NCBI RefSeq assembly: GCF_001613205.1
Contig: NZ_BDBX01000039.1
Location: 62,001 to 126,000 of the forward strand
Reading direction: 5' to 3'
Length of the DNA stretch: 64,000 bases
Source of the DNA: Nocardia sienata NBRC 100364
GTDB lineage: Bacteria; Actinomycetota; Actinomycetes; Mycobacteriales; Mycobacteriaceae
In this document: positions 28,333-36,918 of the stretch, one piece after another
Layout: each line of letters starts with the position of its first letter
How positions within the stretch are numbered: position 1 is the first letter of the stretch
Made by a program: the position numbers and the translations under genes
Notes under the pieces: model-generated
Database searches by the model: none
Seen by the model: the letters and a program-made list of their open reading frames with translations, nothing else
Told to the model about the DNA's origin: nothing

Positions 28333-28481
28333 AGGTCGGAGGGCACTTCCCGCTCCGTTCCATTCCTCTTCTCCGCGCGCGGTCCGCTGTGCGTCCGCAG
28401 CTGCCCGCACTCCGCGGCCCTAACCCTCCGCCAACCGGCGGGCATCGCCCGGTCAGGGGCTTACCGGACGGTTGGCCGCGA

Positions 28482-29849
28482 TCACACCTGCGGCGTGACC
28501 GCGGGAGGCGACCAGCTGCCGTCGAGAATGCCGGATTCGGGCCAGTAGGCGCGCAGGCACAACGAGAATTCGCCATTGGGCGCGGGCAGCCAATCGGCGA
28601 GTTTTTTCGGATCGCTGGGCCCGGGGCCACCGACGGTGAGAGTGAGTGATCCGTCGTCACCGTAGATGAGTTCCCGGTTCCTGGTCCCCAGCGAATACCG
28701 ATCCAGTTCGTTGGAGTGGAACAAGTGCCGTTTGTTGTAGACCGTCAGCGACCAGAAACCCCGGACCGGCGGCAACTGCCCGGCGGGAAAGTGCACCGTG
28801 TAGGTGCGGGCGCCGTGCAGGCGCTCGCCGCCGGCGTCGAAATCTTGGTAGAAGTAAGCGGTTTCGTCCAGGGGGGCGGCGAAGATATTCGATTTCGCCG
28901 TGGCGGTCCGGGACAGGTAGTCGGTTCCGAACGCGGCGCCGTTGTGCTGGGTGGTCCAGTGCCCGGCCACCGGAATTCCCAGAGTGCGGAACTCGAACAA
29001 CTCCCCCACCACCGCATCGGTGTCGATCGCCGACTGCCGCAGCACCTCCGCGATCTCGCGGTCACGCGCGGCCGCGGCGAGCACTGCCCGGAACCGACCG
29101 TAGAGCGCCTGCTCACCCGGCCGCGCCGGTACCTCGTCGAGCACCTGACCGAGTACGCAGAAGAACTGCTCCGGATTCACCCACCGTGTCTCGCTCCGGC
29201 CGCGGGTCGCCGAACCGTCGCCGAAGGAGGGCGCCGCCGACCGGTCGGCGATACGCACACTGCCGTCGAACTCCGAGAGCGGATACATAGTGATCCGGTC
29301 CACCAGCGGCGCGATCACCGCACGGTCGCGCGCGGTGTCGTCCAGAAAGACCCGCGGGATCACCACCGCGCAGCGGGTGTCGTACCGGAGGACGGCGGTG
29401 ATCCCGGCGGGGATCGTGCCCGTCCACGATTGGTGTGCGAGCAGATAGAACCCGGGCGCGGTCCGGTACACGGCGCCGAGCCGGGCGAACGAATCGGTGC
29501 GCTGATCCAGCGCTTGATACGCCCAGAACCGGTCACCGAATTCGGGCACCTGCAGCACCGAGGGCTCCAGCCGCGCGTCCAGTACCCCGAACCCGTGGAC
29601 GACGTCCTGATCCGGGCACGCCACGAGGCGTTCTTCGGGCCGGAGGTAATCGCCCAGCATGCCGAGCGTGCCGGGTGGACCGGCGGGCACGACACCGGCC
29701 AGCAGTCCGGGCTCGGGAAGCCGAGCCATCGCGACGCGGCGGTTGTGTATGTTCACCAGCGGCCAGCCCCACAGATACGCCGTCCGCGCCACCGTGCGCG
29801 CGTATTCCGGAGTCATCTCGCACTCCGCCGAACCCACAGAACCGGCCAT
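28482..29849 (-). CDS. DUF1254/DUF1214 domain protein
   Basis: A 455-residue protein with the DUF1254 domain first (TAYLWGWPLVNIHNRR, then QDVVHGFGVLDARLEPSVLQVPEF, RFWAYQALDQRTDSFARLG) and the DUF1214 domain last (ARTYTVHFPAGQLPPVRGFWSLTVYNKRHLF; LPAPNGEFSLCLRAYWPE). The function of this widespread family is not established. No signal peptide is visible. ATG 29849 gives a short N-terminus; in-frame codons upstream are arginine-rich. It converges on the tRNA gene. Confidence 0.88.
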   Translation of the reverse strand: MAGSVGSAECEMTPEYARTVARTAYLWGWPLVNIHNRRVAMARLPEPGLLAGVVPAGPPGTLGMLGDYLRPEERLVACPDQDVVHGFGVLDARLEPSVLQVPEFGDRFWAYQALDQRTDSFARLGAVYRTAPGFYLLAHQSWTGTIPAGITAVLRYDTRCAVVIPRVFLDDTARDRAVIAPLVDRITMYPLSEFDGSVRIADRSAAPSFGDGSATRGRSETRWVNPEQFFCVLGQVLDEVPARPGEQALYGRFRAVLAAAARDREIAEVLRQSAIDTDAVVGELFEFRTLGIPVAGHWTTQHNGAAFGTDYLSRTATAKSNIFAAPLDETAYFYQDFDAGGERLHGARTYTVHFPAGQLPPVRGFWSLTVYNKRHLFHSNELDRYSLGTRNRELIYGDDGSLTLTVGGPGPSDPKKLADWLPAPNGEFSLCLRAYWPESGILDGSWSPPAVTPQV

Positions 29850-30191
29850 GAGCAGCCACCTTCCCCTCGCTCGACGGTTCTTCCGGGCACACCCCGGCGA
29901 CCGTACGCCGCACGTTGCGTGCCCCGGTTCACCCGAACCGGGTGAACCGGCCGCAGAAACCCGCCGGGCATCCGCGACCGATCGCATCGGATTCGAACTG
30001 ACCGCGCGGGCGGCGCGGAACCACCGCGGGCAACGGCACAGTATTCACGGAAACATTTTTTGTACCGCCGGGAAAACTCGGGCCGGATTCGTGTACGGCA
30101 CGCTACAAGCATATGAATTGACACCCGAAGCGCTGTGATATTACACAGAGGACGGTGCCGGCCGCAGACAGCGCGAATTACCGTTGCCGCT
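29850..30191. other. intergenic region between two divergent genes
   Basis: These 342 bases hold promoters for the DUF1254 gene (leftward) and the phosphatase gene (rightward). The right part is AT-rich for this genome (acattttttgtaccgccggg; acaagcatatgaattgacac) and contains the promoter described separately. I see no gene. Confidence 0.5.
30118..30148 (+). promoter_or_regulatory. sigma70-like promoter with a CTGTG dyad
   Basis: A full-consensus TTGACA (30118-30123) is followed 15 bases later by TATTAC (30139-30144). Overlapping the -10 is the perfect dyad CTGTG-ATATTA-CACAG (30133-30148). The arrangement suggests a regulated promoter for the phosphatase gene starting 44 bases downstream. 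The dyad resembles CRP-family half-sites but with closer spacing. Confidence 0.5.
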
Positions 30192-30821
30192 ATGCACATC
30201 CTGTTCGTCTGCAATGGAAACGTGTGCCGCTCGGTGATCGCCGAACGGCTCACCCGTTCCATCGCGGTCGAATACCGGCTCTCCGGCATTACCACCGAAA
30301 GTGCCGGCACCCGGGCCCTGGTCGGTTTTCCGGTGGAACCGCGGGCGGCCGAGGCCATCACCGGGCTCGGTGGGGATCCCGGTGGTTTCCGTGCTCGCAA
30401 ACTCAGGCCAGAGCATATCGATCGCGCGGATCTCGTACTCACCATGACCGAGAACATTCGCGACGAGGTCGGCGAAATGACTGCCGGATCGGCCTCCCGG
30501 ACCTTCACATTGCCGGAGGCCTACCGGATCGCCCGCGTCACCGGCGCCCGCACCGTGGCCGACCTGCATCGCCACCGACACAATCTGTCCCGGGTCGGAC
30601 GGGAGAACATCGCCGACCCGGTCGGCCTGTCGGCAAAGGCGTACTGCGAGGTCGGTGACCGTATCGCCGATGCCCTCGTGCCGCTGCTGGTGGCGCTGGC
30701 CCCCGCCGCCACGCCCGGGGCTCAGCATTGGGGCCGGCCGCCGCTGGTGGTGCAGCCGAGTGCCGCGACGAACCGGCTCTCACCGCTGATCGCGGCCCAG
30801 CACACCGGCTGGTACGCGTGA
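30192..30821 (+). CDS. low-molecular-weight protein-tyrosine phosphatase
   Basis: A 209-residue phosphatase. The P-loop CNGNVCRS places the nucleophilic cysteine at residue 7 and the arginine at residue 13, and the general-acid aspartate is Asp142 in IADPVG. About 50 extra residues at the C-terminus distinguish it from the minimal family length. Actinobacterial relatives dephosphorylate tyrosine kinases of capsule or cell-wall pathways, or are secreted by pathogens; no such kinase is adjacent. ATG 30192 directly precedes the family N-terminus HILFVCNGN. Confidence 0.9.
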   Translation: MHILFVCNGNVCRSVIAERLTRSIAVEYRLSGITTESAGTRALVGFPVEPRAAEAITGLGGDPGGFRARKLRPEHIDRADLVLTMTENIRDEVGEMTAGSASRTFTLPEAYRIARVTGARTVADLHRHRHNLSRVGRENIADPVGLSAKAYCEVGDRIADALVPLLVALAPAATPGAQHWGRPPLVVQPSAATNRLSPLIAAQHTGWYA

Positions 30822-31068
30822 GGACTCCGGCCAGAACACCGGTCCGACCGGCGCCCGGTCTCCCCGCCGGATACGCCTCCCGGATTCCCCGCCGTACCGA
30901 GGCAGGCCGGGCCCTGCGAACCCGCCTCCGGACCGCCGACGCTCCGACGGGCCGCGAATAGCGACATGCGTCATGACATTTCAGGTTCCGGGCACTACAC
31001 TCGCCATCCGGACCATCGATCCAAGAATCCGATCCCGTTGCAGGTTCGACACACGACAGGAATCAGGC

Positions 31069-31476
31069 ATGCCGAAACGCATTTCGGATGTTTCGCTTCA
31101 TGTTTATGTGACACCGGAAATCCTGGACGATCTCGTCGACACCGTCAGAGCGGAATTGGACGAGCATCTGGGCGACGGTGATATCTGCGCGTGGCGTTTC
31201 ACCTTGCCCGTCGCCGAGGACGATTCCCGGCACCGCGAGTTCGACGATCGCTGGCGGACCGCTAATCCGGGGGCGCAGCCGCAGGGGCACGCGACATTCG
31301 AGATCGCGCTGAGCCTGGCCGGCGATCCGGCCGAACTCACCGACGGCTATCTCGCCGCCCTCGAACACCGGCTGCTCCGCGGCCTGGACACCCACGGCCC
31401 CGGCGCCCCGTTCACCCTCAGCGCCGCGCAGCGCACCGATTCCGACCGGGAGCCGCTGCTGCCGGAGCGGCTTTGA
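31069..31476 (+). CDS. hypothetical protein, 135 residues
   Basis: I do not recognise this protein. It begins MPKRISDVSLHVYVTPEILDD, has a strand-helix start, a middle segment ICAWRFTLPVAEDDSRHREFDDRW and ends FTLSAAQRTDSDREPLLPERL. It is mildly acidic, soluble, with no signal peptide or membrane segment. ATG 31069 follows a strong AGGAATCAGG ribosome site. It stands alone between the phosphatase and the converging tesB. Confidence 0.7.
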   Translation: MPKRISDVSLHVYVTPEILDDLVDTVRAELDEHLGDGDICAWRFTLPVAEDDSRHREFDDRWRTANPGAQPQGHATFEIALSLAGDPAELTDGYLAALEHRLLRGLDTHGPGAPFTLSAAQRTDSDREPLLPERL

Positions 31477-31495
31477 TCCGGCAGTTCACGTCGGC

Positions 31496-32389
31496 TCAGC
31501 GGCGGGCCGGGAAGTGCCGGATCACGCCCTCCTGCACGGTGGTGGCCAGCAGATCGCCCTCGCGCGAGTAGAACCGCCCGGTGGCCAGGCCGCGCGATCC
31601 CGCGGCGACCGGTGATTCGGTGGAGTACAGCGCCCAGTCGTCGAAACGGAACGGCCGATGGAACCAGATGGAATGGTTCACCGTGGCGGCCACGATCCGG
31701 TCCAGACCCCACGACAGGCCGTGGGTGGTGATGATCGAATCGAGCACGGTGGTATCGGAGGAATAGCTCAGTGCCGCGACATGGATCAGCGGATCGTCGG
31801 GCAGAGTGCCGTCGGCGCGCATCCACACCCGGTTGTGGTTGAGCTTCTCCCCGGTGCCCTTGAGAATCCAGGCCGGGTCGTTCGTGTACCGCATATCGAT
31901 CGGATGCGGGGCGTTCACGAACATCTCGAGTTTGTCCTCGAACCCGGCGAAACTCTCCTGGATCCGCGGCAGGGTCTCCGGGTCGGGCACCTCCGGCCGC
32001 TCGTGCGCGTGCTCGAGACCCTTACCCCACTCCTGGAACGAGGCCAGCATGACGAACAGCTCCTGGCCGTCCTGGGTGGCGGTGACCGTGCGGTTGGCGA
32101 ATGCCCGGCCGTCGCGATGCCGCTCCACGTGGTACTCGATCGGCTTCTTCACATCGCCGCCGCGCACGAAATGAGCGTTCAGCGCGTGGATCGGGCGATG
32201 GCCGGCGGTCCGGCCCGCCGCGATCACCGCCTGGGATACGAGCTGGCCGCCGAAAGTGCGGCTGGACACCTTCTCCGGATGGTGTCCGAGGAAGACGTCC
32301 TCGGACACCTCGTCGAGATCGAGCAGTTCCAGCAGGGTGTCGAGATCGGTGTGGTTGTCCGTCTCGGTCTCCTCGACCGGCGCGCTCAC
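31496..32389 (-). CDS. tesB: acyl-CoA thioesterase II
   Basis: TesB hydrolyses acyl-CoA to free fatty acid and CoA. The 297-residue product is a double hot-dog protein: the first repeat has SRTFGGQLVSQAVIAAGRT and PIHALNAHFVRGGD, the second has AALSYSSDTTVLD, HSIWFHRPFRFDDWALYSTESP and the ending GDLLATTVQEGVIR. GTG 32389 is chosen: GGAG lies seven bases before it, and a nine-codon frame starting on the pyk stop (ATG 32415) ends on this GTG. It is cotranscribed with pyk. Confidence 0.93.
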   Translation of the reverse strand: MSAPVEETETDNHTDLDTLLELLDLDEVSEDVFLGHHPEKVSSRTFGGQLVSQAVIAAGRTAGHRPIHALNAHFVRGGDVKKPIEYHVERHRDGRAFANRTVTATQDGQELFVMLASFQEWGKGLEHAHERPEVPDPETLPRIQESFAGFEDKLEMFVNAPHPIDMRYTNDPAWILKGTGEKLNHNRVWMRADGTLPDDPLIHVAALSYSSDTTVLDSIITTHGLSWGLDRIVAATVNHSIWFHRPFRFDDWALYSTESPVAAGSRGLATGRFYSREGDLLATTVQEGVIRHFPARR

Positions 32390-32415
32390 CGGGCGGCTCC
32401 GCGATCCTCGGTCAT
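32386..32415 (-). CDS. nine-residue coupling frame between pyk and tesB
   Basis: ATG 32415 overlaps the pyk TGA (TGATG), codes MTEDRGAAR and ends in TGA that overlaps the tesB GTG (GGTGA). A GAGGAGGACC ribosome site precedes it. It probably carries ribosomes from pyk to tesB rather than making a functional peptide. It could instead mark a lost upstream N-terminus of tesB. Confidence 0.4.
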   Translation of the reverse strand: MTEDRGAAR

Positions 32416-33833
32416 CAGTGGTCCTCCTCGCCGATACGGTGCACATGGATCAGGTTGGTGGAACCGACGGTACCGGGCGGGGAGCCGGCGACGATCACCA
32501 CGAGGTCGCCCTTGCGATACCGGTTCATGCTCAGCAGCGCCTGATCGACCTGTTTGATCATGGCGTCGGTGCTGTCCACGGTGGGCACGATGAAGGTTTC
32601 GGTACCCCAGGTGAGCGCCAACTGACTGCGCACTTCCGGAAGGGGGGTGAACGCCAGCAACGGCAGCGGCGTGTGCAGCCGGGCCAGCCGGCGCACCGTG
32701 TCACCGGACTGAGTGAAGGCCACCAGCGCCTTGGCATTGAGGCGCTCGCCGATATCCCGGGCCGCGTAGGAGATCACGCCGCGTTTCGTCCGCGGCGTGT
32801 GGGTGAGCGGGGGAACGTTGGTGGATTCGGTCTCCACCGCGTGCACGATGCGGGCCATGGTGCGCACCGTCTCGATCGGGTACTTACCGACCGAGGTCTC
32901 CCCGGACAGCATGACCGCGTCCGCACCGTCGAGCACCGCGTTCGCCACATCCGAGGCCTCGGCGCGGGTGGGCCGGGAATTCTCGATCATCGATTCGAGC
33001 ATCTGGGTCGCCACGATGACCGGTTTGGCGTTTTCCCGCGCCATCTGGATCGCCCGCTTCTGCACGATCGGCACCTGCTCGAGCGGCAGTTCCACACCGA
33101 GATCGCCGCGGGCCACCATCACCGCGTCGAACGCCAGAACCACGGCCTCGAGGTTGTCGATGGCCTCGGGCTTCTCCAATTTGCCGATCACCGGCACCCG
33201 GCGGCCGACCCGGTCCATCACATCGTGGACGAGTTCGATATCCGCGGGAGAGCGGACGAACGACAGCGCGATGAAGTCCACGCCCAGGTTGAGGGCGAAT
33301 TCGAGGTCTTCGATGTCCTTGTCGGAGAGCGCGGGCACCGAAACGTCCATACCCGGCAGCGAAACACCTTTGTTGTTGCTGACCGGGCCGCCCTCGGTCA
33401 CCTCGCACACCACGTCGTTGCCCTCGACGCGGATCACCTCGAGTCCGACCTTGCCGTCGTCGACCAGCAGCCGGTCGCCCGATTTGGCGTCGGCGGCGAG
33501 CTGTTTGTAGGTGGTGGAGACGCGGTCGTGGCTGCCCACGATCTCGTCGACGGTGATACGCACGGTCTCACCGGTCGCCCAGACCGTCCGGTCCTCGGCG
33601 AAGCGACCCAATCGGATCTTGGGGCCTTGCAGATCGGCGAGTATGCCGACGGCGCGGCCGAGATCATCGCAGGCCTGCCGCACCTTCTTGTAGTTTTCGG
33701 CGTGGTCGGAGTGTTCGCCGTGGCTGAAATTGAGCCGGGCGACATCCATACCACTCTCGACGAGCTCTCGAATACGTTCCTCGGTGGCAGTGGCCGGGCC
33801 GAGGGTGCACACAATCTTCGTCCGTCGCATCAC
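32415..33833 (-). CDS. pyk: pyruvate kinase
   Basis: Pyruvate kinase transfers phosphate from phosphoenolpyruvate to ADP at the end of glycolysis. The 472-residue product shows KIVCTLGPAT, MDVARLNFSHG, the catalytic-lysine and metal region PVIGKLEKPEAI with MVARGDLGVELP, and the C-terminal regulatory domain. GTG 33833 is preferred to ATG 33830 because TAGGCT (33845-33840) lies exactly six bases before it, consistent with a leaderless start. Confidence 0.97.
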   Translation of the reverse strand: MMRRTKIVCTLGPATATEERIRELVESGMDVARLNFSHGEHSDHAENYKKVRQACDDLGRAVGILADLQGPKIRLGRFAEDRTVWATGETVRITVDEIVGSHDRVSTTYKQLAADAKSGDRLLVDDGKVGLEVIRVEGNDVVCEVTEGGPVSNNKGVSLPGMDVSVPALSDKDIEDLEFALNLGVDFIALSFVRSPADIELVHDVMDRVGRRVPVIGKLEKPEAIDNLEAVVLAFDAVMVARGDLGVELPLEQVPIVQKRAIQMARENAKPVIVATQMLESMIENSRPTRAEASDVANAVLDGADAVMLSGETSVGKYPIETVRTMARIVHAVETESTNVPPLTHTPRTKRGVISYAARDIGERLNAKALVAFTQSGDTVRRLARLHTPLPLLAFTPLPEVRSQLALTWGTETFIVPTVDSTDAMIKQVDQALLSMNRYRKGDLVVIVAGSPPGTVGSTNLIHVHRIGEEDH

Positions 33834-33845
33834 GTGTCGAGCCTA
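33834..33845 (-). promoter_or_regulatory. pyk -10 box
   Basis: TAGGCT followed by six bases and GTG on the minus strand. About 90 bases further upstream a dyad TAAATC-N9-GATTTA (33932-33952) sits in an AT-rich patch and may be an operator. Confidence 0.5.
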
Positions 33846-34076
33846 ATCCTGCCGAGTTGTCCCGTTGCCTCCACCCCCGGGCGATCCGCCGACCCCACCG
33901 TGCGGCGAATCAGCGGGTAGACCTGCGAAGCTAAATCTGCCATACGGATTTAACTGCATAGCTACACGAAGGTGAACTCCACGCTACGGCACCCGAAGTC
34001 GGCGTGCCCGCGACCGCATCCCGGGCGTGGACAACGCCCCACCGCACAGCGACACGCCAACCATCCGGAAAACGGA

Positions 34077-34104
34077 ACAGACCCCCGGGGTGCCGGGGGT
34101 CTGT
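34077..34104. terminator. terminator of the TM2 gene
   Basis: A perfect 12-bp stem (acagacccccgg with ccgggggtctgt) and a GGTG loop, 18 bases beyond the stop of the TM2-domain gene. Confidence 0.8.
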
Positions 34105-34121
34105 GGAAAGTGTGTGGCGGG

Positions 34122-34628
34122 TCAGTTCTCGCGCAGGGGACGTCCCTGCGGGTCCTGCACACTGCCGGTGAGCATCATGATGCCGTCGATGAGCGGCCAG
34201 ATCCCCCCGAAACCGCAGGTGAGCCAGGTGACCGCGATCTGGGCGATCGCGATACCGGTATCACCGATGTAGAACCGTCCCGCGCCGAACGCGCCCAGGA
34301 AGATCTGCAGCAGGCCGGCGGTCAGTTTCTGCTTGTCCGAGTACGGGACACCGTTCATATCCCGGCCGTAGGGCGCCTCGGGGTCCATCGGGTTGTATCC
34401 GCCGGGGCCCATCGGGGGGCCGTAACCGACCGGCGGCTGGCCGTAGCCGGGAGGCGCCCCGTACTGGCCGCCCTGGGGCGGGTACGGCTGCGGCTGGGAC
34501 GGATAGGACTGGTAGGGCTGCGGCTGCGGCTGGGACGGGTAACCCGGCGCACCGGGCGATTTGCTCAGGTCCGGCCCGGTTCCGGGTGGGCCGTACTGCG
34601 GCCCACCCTGCTGGTACGGATCGGTCAT
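34122..34628 (-). CDS. TM2 domain-containing membrane protein
   Basis: A 168-residue protein. The first 100 residues are a disordered region rich in proline, glycine, glutamine and tyrosine (PSQPQPQPYQSYPSQPQPYP). The C-terminal TM2 domain has two hydrophobic helices (LTAGLLQIFLGAFGAGRFYIG and IAIAQIAVTWLTCGFGGIWPLIDGIMML). TM2 proteins are widespread and their function is poorly known. ATG 34628 is chosen because AGGAGG sits five bases before it; the ATG just upstream is too close. Confidence 0.88.
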   Translation of the reverse strand: MTDPYQQGGPQYGPPGTGPDLSKSPGAPGYPSQPQPQPYQSYPSQPQPYPPQGGQYGAPPGYGQPPVGYGPPMGPGGYNPMDPEAPYGRDMNGVPYSDKQKLTAGLLQIFLGAFGAGRFYIGDTGIAIAQIAVTWLTCGFGGIWPLIDGIMMLTGSVQDPQGRPLREN

Positions 34629-34731
34629 CATTCCTCCTTGGTCGGTGCCCCCGGCAGCGGAAGACAACCTGATGTCGCCTCCCCTCCGCCAAGATGCTGC
34701 CAGACGCCCGGACCGAACGCCGAACGGAGCC

Positions 34732-36045
34732 CTATTTGGCTCGCGGAGCAGCGGATTCGGCGGTGTCACCGTCCTTCTCCGCCACGGAACCATCGGATGA
34801 CTCGGTCGCGGTCGCCGCCGATTCCGGCGCAGCCGTGCCCGAACCCGACTTCGCCTCCGCCGCATCGGAGTCCGCGGTGACCGAATCGGCCTCCTCGGCG
34901 CCGCCGGGCGCTTCCTTCCCCGTCACAGGCCCGGAAGCCGATGCGGCACCGGCGGTTCCGGTGTTCTCGGCCGCGTCCGCCCCGGTGTCCTCGGCCGCGT
35001 CACCGGCGGTGTCCTCGACCGCCTCGTCGGCGGGAGCGGCTGCCGTCGCCACCGAACCCGCCGCGCCGGCGGCTCCCGCCGCACGCAATGCGCCCAGCTG
35101 CCACGGCCACGGCCGGGGGGCCGCGTCCGGGCTCAGCTGCTCGGGAGTTTCGCGCCCCTTGGTCGCGAACAGGACATAGGCGACCGCCGCGAGGAACACC
35201 AGACCGGAGGTGAACGAGTTGATCCGGATCCCCGCGATCTGCGTGGCCTCGTCGTCACGCATGAGTTCGACGAAGAACCGGCCGAAGCAGTAACCGGCCA
35301 CATACAGGGCGAACAGTCGGCCGTGGCCGATCCGGAAACGCCGGTCGATCAATACCAGCGCGACAACCACCAGCACGTTCCAGATCAGTTCGTAGAGGAA
35401 CGTGGGATGCACGATCGAATGCACCTCGCCGGAGGAGACACCGTTCATCATGTCGAGCCGGCCGGAATCGTCGAACCGGAGATAGATCTCCAGACCCCAC
35501 GGCAGCTCGGTTTCCCGGCCGTAGAGCTCCTGGTTGAAATAGTTGCCGAGCCGCCCGATGGCCTGCGCCAGCAGGATCGCCGGGGCGACGGCGTCACCGA
35601 GCGCGGGCAGGGGGATCTTGTAGATGCGGCAGGCGATCCAGGCACCGATGGCGCCGAAGAAAACCGCGCCCCAGATGCCGAGCCCGCCCTGGTAGATCTT
35701 CAGCGCGTCCATCGGATTGCCGTCGGCGCCGAAGTACTTCTGCCAGTCGGTGGCGACGTGGTAGAGGCGTCCGCCGATGAGACCGAACGGGACCGCGAAG
35801 ACCGCGACATCCAGCACGGTGCCGGCTTCGCCGCCGCGGGCCTGCCAGCGTTTCTCCCCCCACCCGATGGCGACGATGATGCCGATGATGATGCAGATCG
35901 CATACGCCCGCAGCGGGAACGGCCCGATATCCCAGACGCCCTGCGGCGGGCTGGGCAGGTAGGCCAGTAGATCGGCGGCGTGCGGGACGGCGCCGCCGGG
36001 GGTTCCGGCGGTCGCGACGGTATCCGGTGCGGCGATAACGGTCAC
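34732..36045 (-). CDS. lgt: prolipoprotein diacylglyceryl transferase with a long acidic tail
   Basis: Lgt attaches diacylglycerol to the lipobox cysteine of prelipoproteins. The 437-residue protein has the seven-helix core with GLIGGRLYHV, the Lgt signature QAIGRLGNYFNQELYGRETELPWGL and the conserved HPTFLYELIWN. Residues from about 310 on form a cytoplasmic tail of over 120 residues, almost all alanine, glutamate, aspartate, glycine and threonine, unlike E. coli Lgt (about 290 residues) but typical in kind for mycolic-acid bacteria. GTG 36045 follows TACGGT by six bases, so the message is probably leaderless. It modifies lipoproteins such as the two binding proteins in this window. Confidence 0.96.
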   Translation of the reverse strand: MTVIAAPDTVATAGTPGGAVPHAADLLAYLPSPPQGVWDIGPFPLRAYAICIIIGIIVAIGWGEKRWQARGGEAGTVLDVAVFAVPFGLIGGRLYHVATDWQKYFGADGNPMDALKIYQGGLGIWGAVFFGAIGAWIACRIYKIPLPALGDAVAPAILLAQAIGRLGNYFNQELYGRETELPWGLEIYLRFDDSGRLDMMNGVSSGEVHSIVHPTFLYELIWNVLVVVALVLIDRRFRIGHGRLFALYVAGYCFGRFFVELMRDDEATQIAGIRINSFTSGLVFLAAVAYVLFATKGRETPEQLSPDAAPRPWPWQLGALRAAGAAGAAGSVATAAAPADEAVEDTAGDAAEDTGADAAENTGTAGAASASGPVTGKEAPGGAEEADSVTADSDAAEAKSGSGTAAPESAATATESSDGSVAEKDGDTAESAAPRAK

Positions 36046-36057
36046 GGGGCAACCGTA
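36046..36057 (-). promoter_or_regulatory. lgt -10 box
   Basis: TACGGT followed by TGCCCC and the GTG start on the minus strand. It separates lgt transcriptionally from trpA, although readthrough from trp is possible because no terminator is seen in the 72-base gap. Confidence 0.5.
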
Positions 36058-36117
36058 GTCGAGCCGGTTATCCAGGCAAGGACGGGCTCCACCCGTGTGT
36101 CACGGGCGGCACACCGA

Positions 36118-36918
36118 TCAGGAGGCGACAGCCGCCGCGCGGACTCCGCCGGCCAGCTCGCCGGTGAGCGCGCGGACCGCGTCCAGACCCTGCGCCGCCG
36201 CCGATACGAGCGCGGATCCGACGATCACACCGTCGGCGTACGCGGCGATCTCGGCGGCCTGCGCGCCGGAGCGCACGCCCAGGCCCACCCCGATCGGAAT
36301 CTCGCTGTGCTCGCGGATACGAGCACACAGCGCGGGGGCCATGGACGAGACGGCGTCCCGGGCGCCGGTGACACCCATGGTCGACGCGGCGTAGACGAAA
36401 CCGGAGCTGGCCTCGAGGGTGGCGGCCAGACGCTCCTCGGTGGAGGACGGGGCGACCAGGAAGATCCGGTCGAGGTGGTGGGCCTCGGAGGCGGCGAACC
36501 AGTCGCCGGCCTCCTCCGGGATCAGGTTCGGGGTGATCAGCCCGGCACCGCCGGCCGCGGCCAGGTCGCGGGCGAAACGGTCCACACCGTATTTGAGCAC
36601 CGGGTTCCAGTAGGTCATCACCACGGCCTGCGCGCCCGCGCTCGTCACGGCCTCGACCACGGAGAACACATCGCGCACCCGGACCCCACCGCGCAGGGCC
36701 TGATCGGCCGCGGCCTGGATGGTGGGCCCGTCCATCACCGGATCGGAGTAGGCGACACCGACTTCGACGATATCGCAACCGGATTCGACCATCGCGCGCA
36801 CGACCTGGCGCGATCCCTCGAGATCCGGGTATCCGGCGGGCAGATATCCGACGAGCGCGGCCCGGTTTTCGGCCCGGCAGGCGGCGAAGGTGGGGCCGAG
36901 TCGGGAATCGGAACTCAC
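36118..36918 (-). CDS. trpA: tryptophan synthase alpha subunit
   Basis: TrpA cleaves indole-3-glycerol phosphate and passes indole to TrpB. The 266-residue TIM barrel shows the catalytic glutamate in [19 protein letters not shown], the aspartate of the same motif, and [15 protein letters not shown] phosphate-binding region. In E. coli the corresponding motif reads LGVPFSDPLADGP. ATG 36918 overlaps the trpB stop as ATGA. Confidence 0.97.
   Translation of the reverse strand: MSSDSRLGPTFAACRAENRAALVGYLPAGYPDLEGSRQVVRAMVESGCDIVEVGVAYSDPVMDGPTIQAAADQALRGGVRVRDVFSVVEAVTSAGAQAVVMTYWNPVLKYGVDRFARDLAAAGGAGLITPNLIPEEAGDWFAASEAHHLDRIFLVAPSSTEERLAATLEASSGFVYAASTMGVTGARDAVSSMAPALCARIREHSEIPIGVGLGVRSGAQAAEIAAYADGVIVGSALVSAAAQGLDAVRALTGELAGGVRAAAVAS

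Noticed and set aside
33932-33952. TAAATC-N9-GATTTA dyad upstream of pyk as a definite operator
   Set aside because: Six-base arms in a local AT-rich patch can arise by chance and no regulator gene is adjacent; kept only as a remark under the pyk promoter.
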